The notes under the pieces were generated by a model. It made no database searches and was not told where the DNA came from. It saw nothing but the letters and a program-made list of their open reading frames with translations. A stretch of 6,747 nucleotides of DNA from Deinococcales bacterium (GTDB lineage: Bacteria > Deinococcota > Deinococci > Deinococcales > Deinococcaceae), in NCBI GenBank assembly GCA_014378225.1, contig JACMOA010000198.1:1-6747 (forward strand). Direction: 5' to 3'. This document shows, in pieces, positions 5,015-6,747 of the stretch. Within the stretch, counting starts at the first letter, position 1; each line of letters starts with the position of its first letter. The position numbers and the translations under genes are program-made.

Positions 5015-6322
5015 GTGAATATCTTGGTCATCGGTGGTGGTGGACGCGAACACGCGCTGGTTCTGGCGCTCAAAAAATCCGCTCGAGCGTCAAAAATTCT
5101 ATGTACACCCGGCAACGCGGGCATTGCGGAAGTGGCTGAAGTTCTGCCCTGTGACCCTAATCCTGCGGCTTGGGCCGATTTTGCACTGCATCACGGCGTA
5201 GAGTTCACGGTGGTGGGGCCGGATAACGCCCTCGAGTGCGGCATTGTAGACGTATTTGAGGCTCGAGGACTTCCCATTTTTGGCCCCACACGCGCAGCAG
5301 CTCGGCTCGAGTGGTCTAAGTCTTTTGCCAAAGAGTTTATGGTCCGGCACGGTATTCCCACTGCTCGGCACGGGAGCTTCACCCACCTGTCGGACGCGCT
5401 CGAGTACGTGCGTCAGCAGGGTGCGCCCATCGTGGTCAAGGATTCTGGGCTGGCGTTGGGTAAAGGTGTAACGGTGGCTCACACGCTCGAGGCAGCAGAA
5501 AAGGCGCTCGAGGCCATTTTTGTGGGTGAATTGGGGGCCAGTGAATCGGAAGAAATGAGCAGGAGAGAAGTGGTCATCGAGGAATTCATGACCGGAATGG
5601 AAGTGTCCTGTCTGGCTTTCTGCGACGGTGTGCGGGCGGTGATGTTGCCGATGTCGCAGGACCACAAAACCATCTTTGAGGGTGATGTCGGCCCGATGAC
5701 GGGTGGAATGGGCGTGATTGCTCCGTTTCCCCTGATGCCTGAACAGCTCGAGGAGATTCAGACCCGCATTATCGAGCCGATAATGCGCGGAATGGCGCTC
5801 GAGGGGACCCCGTTCAAAGGAATGCTCTATCCCGGCCTGATGCTGACCCCAGCGGGCATTAGGGTGGTGGAAATCAACGCCCGCTTTGGCGACCCCGAAG
5901 CTGAGTGCTTGCTACCCCTGCTCGAGAGCGACCCACTCGAGATTTTAGTGGCCTGCTCAGAAGGTCGGCTGTCGCCAGATTTGGTGCGTTTCAGCCCTGC
6001 CTCAAGTGCTGTGGTCGTGATGGCTTCGCCGGGTTATCCTGCCGGGTCCACGCGGGGAATTCCGCTAGAGCTACCTGAAGTTTTACCCAGTGGAGTAAGC
6101 GTTTTTCACTGTGCCACTGCCTTTGAGAGCAGTAGCCTCGAGAGCAGTGGACTCGAGAACACACAACTGGTCTCGAGCGGGGGGCGGGTGCTGGCGGTTC
6201 AGGCTACAGCTTCCACGCTCGAGTTGGCTTTGACACAAGCTTACGAGGTCGTTCAGAACATCGGCTTCGCGGGAGCGCAGTATCGCTGGGACATTGGATT
6301 CAGGCTGAGAGAAAAACGTTAA
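5015..6322 (+). CDS. purD: Phosphoribosylamine--glycine ligase (GAR synthetase)
   Basis: PurD joins 5-phosphoribosylamine and glycine using ATP to give glycinamide ribonucleotide, the second step of de novo purine synthesis, in the cytoplasm. The 435-residue protein has the normal length and order: N-domain beginning NILVIGGGGREHAL; ATP-grasp domain from about 100 (SKSFAKEFMVRHGIPTA) with the lysine loop VVKDSGLALGKGV (140-152); QDHK (215-218); GPMTGGMG (226-233); and LYPGLM followed by VVEINARFGDPE (284-295), the metal/ATP-binding Glu-Asn region; then the C-terminal domain to GFAGAQYRWDIGFR. The GTG at 5015 is chosen because the family starts M-x-(V/I)-LVIG-x-GGREHA. The in-frame TTG at 5006 overlaps the -10 box and adds three residues. 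Oddities are Met at the usual Asn of GPNTGGMG and a pentapeptide repeat at 371-385. The gene is divergent from the chemosensory cluster, with no other purine gene in view. It has 15 CTCGAG words, 12 of them in frame as Leu-Glu. Confidence 0.97.
   Translation: MNILVIGGGGREHALVLALKKSARASKILCTPGNAGIAEVAEVLPCDPNPAAWADFALHHGVEFTVVGPDNALECGIVDVFEARGLPIFGPTRAAARLEWSKSFAKEFMVRHGIPTARHGSFTHLSDALEYVRQQGAPIVVKDSGLALGKGVTVAHTLEAAEKALEAIFVGELGASESEEMSRREVVIEEFMTGMEVSCLAFCDGVRAVMLPMSQDHKTIFEGDVGPMTGGMGVIAPFPLMPEQLEEIQTRIIEPIMRGMALEGTPFKGMLYPGLMLTPAGIRVVEINARFGDPEAECLLPLLESDPLEILVACSEGRLSPDLVRFSPASSAVVVMASPGYPAGSTRGIPLELPEVLPSGVSVFHCATAFESSSLESSGLENTQLVSSGGRVLAVQATASTLELALTQAYEVVQNIGFAGAQYRWDIGFRLREKR
6125..6169 (+). 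repeat. 15-bp tandem repeat inside purD (pentapeptide repeat)
   Basis: GAGAGCAGTAGCCTC (6125-6139) and GAGAGCAGTGGACTC (6140-6154) differ at only three positions, and a degenerate third unit follows (6155-6169). They encode ESSSL, ESSGL, ENTQL at residues 371-385, in a loop of the C-terminal domain before SSGGRVLAV. A CTCGAG word is formed exactly at each of the two unit junctions. Confidence 0.8.
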
Positions 6323-6421
6323 TTTATTAACACTCGAACCATATTATTTAGCGTTGTCTCTAATTATACTCATTAAAATCAACTGGCAATCAGCTTTGAG
6401 AAAGGGCACAATCAGTTTTAT

Positions 6422-6595
6422 ATGATGAACTCTCGAAAAAATAGTGGCGTTAACGGACCTAAAGATAAAATAGCCGCTCAAGCAACCTCTTCTACAGAAG
6501 CGCCTGTTCACCACGCTTGGGGCTGGAAATTGGTGATTCTGCTCTCGAGCCTTTGGGTAGGACTGGCGGTGGGACTACTCTCGAGTGGGCGTTGA
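6422..6595 (+). CDS. Small single-helix membrane protein, unknown
   Basis: This hand-translated frame encodes 57 residues (56 from the second ATG at 6425): a hydrophilic N-terminal half (MMNSRKNSGVNGPKDK...), then WGWK and one clear membrane helix at about residues 37-53 (LVILLSSLWVGLAVGLL), ending SSGR. The charge pattern (Lys and Arg before the helix) suggests an inner-membrane protein with its N-terminus inside. I recognise no family. It lies 99 bp after purD on the same strand. The start is not backed by a Shine-Dalgarno site; the nearest purine run (GAGAAAGGG, 6398-6406) is too far. A possible promoter, TTGAGA (6396-6401) with 17 bp to TATATG (6419-6424), overlaps the ATGs and would begin transcription inside the frame, so start and promoter conflict. 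Two CTCGAG words sit in the helix region. The hydrophobic helix and lysine-rich start favour a real gene over chance. Confidence 0.5.
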   Translation: MMNSRKNSGVNGPKDKIAAQATSSTEAPVHHAWGWKLVILLSSLWVGLAVGLLSSGR

Positions 6596-6640
6596 GATTT
6601 TGAGTGGTGAACTCTGAGTGACAAGCGTTGCGGCTCCAAC

Positions 6641-6700
6641 TGTCTTGACTTAAGCGGCACTGTCTTGGGCAGAGCGGCACTGTCTTGGGATAAGCGGCAC
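6641..6700 (+). repeat. Three tandem 20-bp repeats
   Basis: Three units of exactly 20 bp follow one another: TGTCTTGACTTAAGCGGCAC (6641-6660), TGTCTTGGGCAGAGCGGCAC (6661-6680) and TGTCTTGGGATAAGCGGCAC (6681-6700). The ends TGTCTTG and AGCGGCAC are invariant, while the centre (positions 8-12) varies. A fourth, solitary unit is at 1576-1595. No protein can be assigned; the array may be the edge of a mobile or intergenic repeat element that continues past the window. Confidence 0.9.
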
Positions 6701-6739
6701 CTAGCGGGCCATCCCGCCCCGTGGGGCCTGCCCGCCTAG
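6701..6739. repeat. Strong GC-rich hairpin abutting the 20-bp array
   Basis: CTAGCGGGC (6701-6709) pairs with GCCCG-C-CTAG (6730-6739) with a single bulged C, and inside it GCCCC (6716-6720) pairs with GGGGC (6723-6727). It begins on the base after the last 20-bp unit. No T-run follows on the plus strand before the window ends, so a classical terminator is not supported; a REP-like or element-end palindrome fits as well. Confidence 0.6.
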
Positions 6740-6747
6740 TGGGCCAA

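Larger units (their letters stand above)
720..6585. repeat. Hyper-abundant CTCGAG palindrome (HIP1-like), 46 copies
   Basis: I counted 46 CTCGAG words by eye, the first at 720-725 and the last at 6580-6585. By region: 2 in the partial receptor, 1 at 1118 in the spacer before it, 0 in the response regulator, 17 in the complete receptor, 5 in cheW, 4 in the divergent spacer, 15 in purD and 2 in the small membrane-protein frame. At this base composition about 2 would be expected. The flanks are variable, most often a preceding G or C, so this is a six-base word and not a longer repeat. It occurs in all reading phases but favours Leu-Glu. Confidence 0.92.

Noticed and set aside
5099..5665. 188-residue minus-strand frame opposite purD
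   Set aside because: It lies fully within a well-conserved purD on the other strand; its translation is rich in His/Arg with no domain pattern.
6318..6331. GTTAAT-TT-ATTAAC dyad at the end of purD as a terminator
   Set aside because: It is all AT except its end bases, has a 2-nt centre, includes the stop codon and lacks a following T-run; too weak to call.
6492..6680. 62-residue minus-strand frame at the right edge
   Set aside because: It runs through the tandem 20-bp repeats and the opposite strand of the small membrane-protein frame; no family signal.
6641..6700. CRISPR array
   Set aside because: The 20-bp units are directly adjacent with no spacers, and only their centres vary by a few bases.

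Overview
The window is chromosomal bacterial DNA, mid-50s % GC by eye. It holds a chemosensory gene cluster on the minus strand (1-4574) and a divergent purine-biosynthesis gene, purD, on the plus strand (5015-6322). Several clues point to the Deinococcus-Thermus phylum, probably a Meiothermus- or Deinococcus-like organism: PilJ/PilH/CheW-type proteins as expected for a twitching or type IV pilus sensory pathway, a purD start that looks leaderless, and a saturation of CTCGAG palindromes. This assignment is an inference; no marker gene is present.

Layout. Read in the direction of transcription (right to left), the minus-strand cluster is: a short CheW-like coupling protein (4574-4143), a complete 754-residue PilJ-like methyl-accepting receptor (3975-1711), a single-domain PilH-like response regulator (1525-1166), and the N-terminal 362 residues of a second, paralogous receptor (1088 to the window edge). 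The two receptors align over their whole shared length, so they arose by duplication and now flank the response regulator. The spacers (167, 185 and 77 nt) are long for one operon but show no strong terminator. The expected CheA-type kinase is not in the window. The working model is two membrane receptors coupled by CheW to a kinase encoded elsewhere, which phosphorylates the response regulator at Asp52.

The 440-bp divergent region between cheW and purD is AT-richer and structured. It has a 14-bp tandem repeat next to cheW, a possible minus-strand terminator/attenuator, a 71-bp element with two mutually exclusive stems, and a perfect TATAAT 8 nt before the purD GTG codon. PurD is complete and ordinary except for a pentapeptide repeat insertion near its C-terminus. 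Downstream lie a small single-helix membrane-protein ORF (6422-6595) and, at the window edge, three exact-length 20-bp tandem repeats followed directly by a strong GC-rich hairpin. A fourth copy of the 20-bp unit lies alone between the receptor and response-regulator genes.

The most striking global signal is the palindrome CTCGAG. I count 46 copies, in genes and spacers alike, against about 2 expected; only 3 of them fall in the first 1.74 kb. It resembles the HIP1 phenomenon of cyanobacteria, but with a different word.
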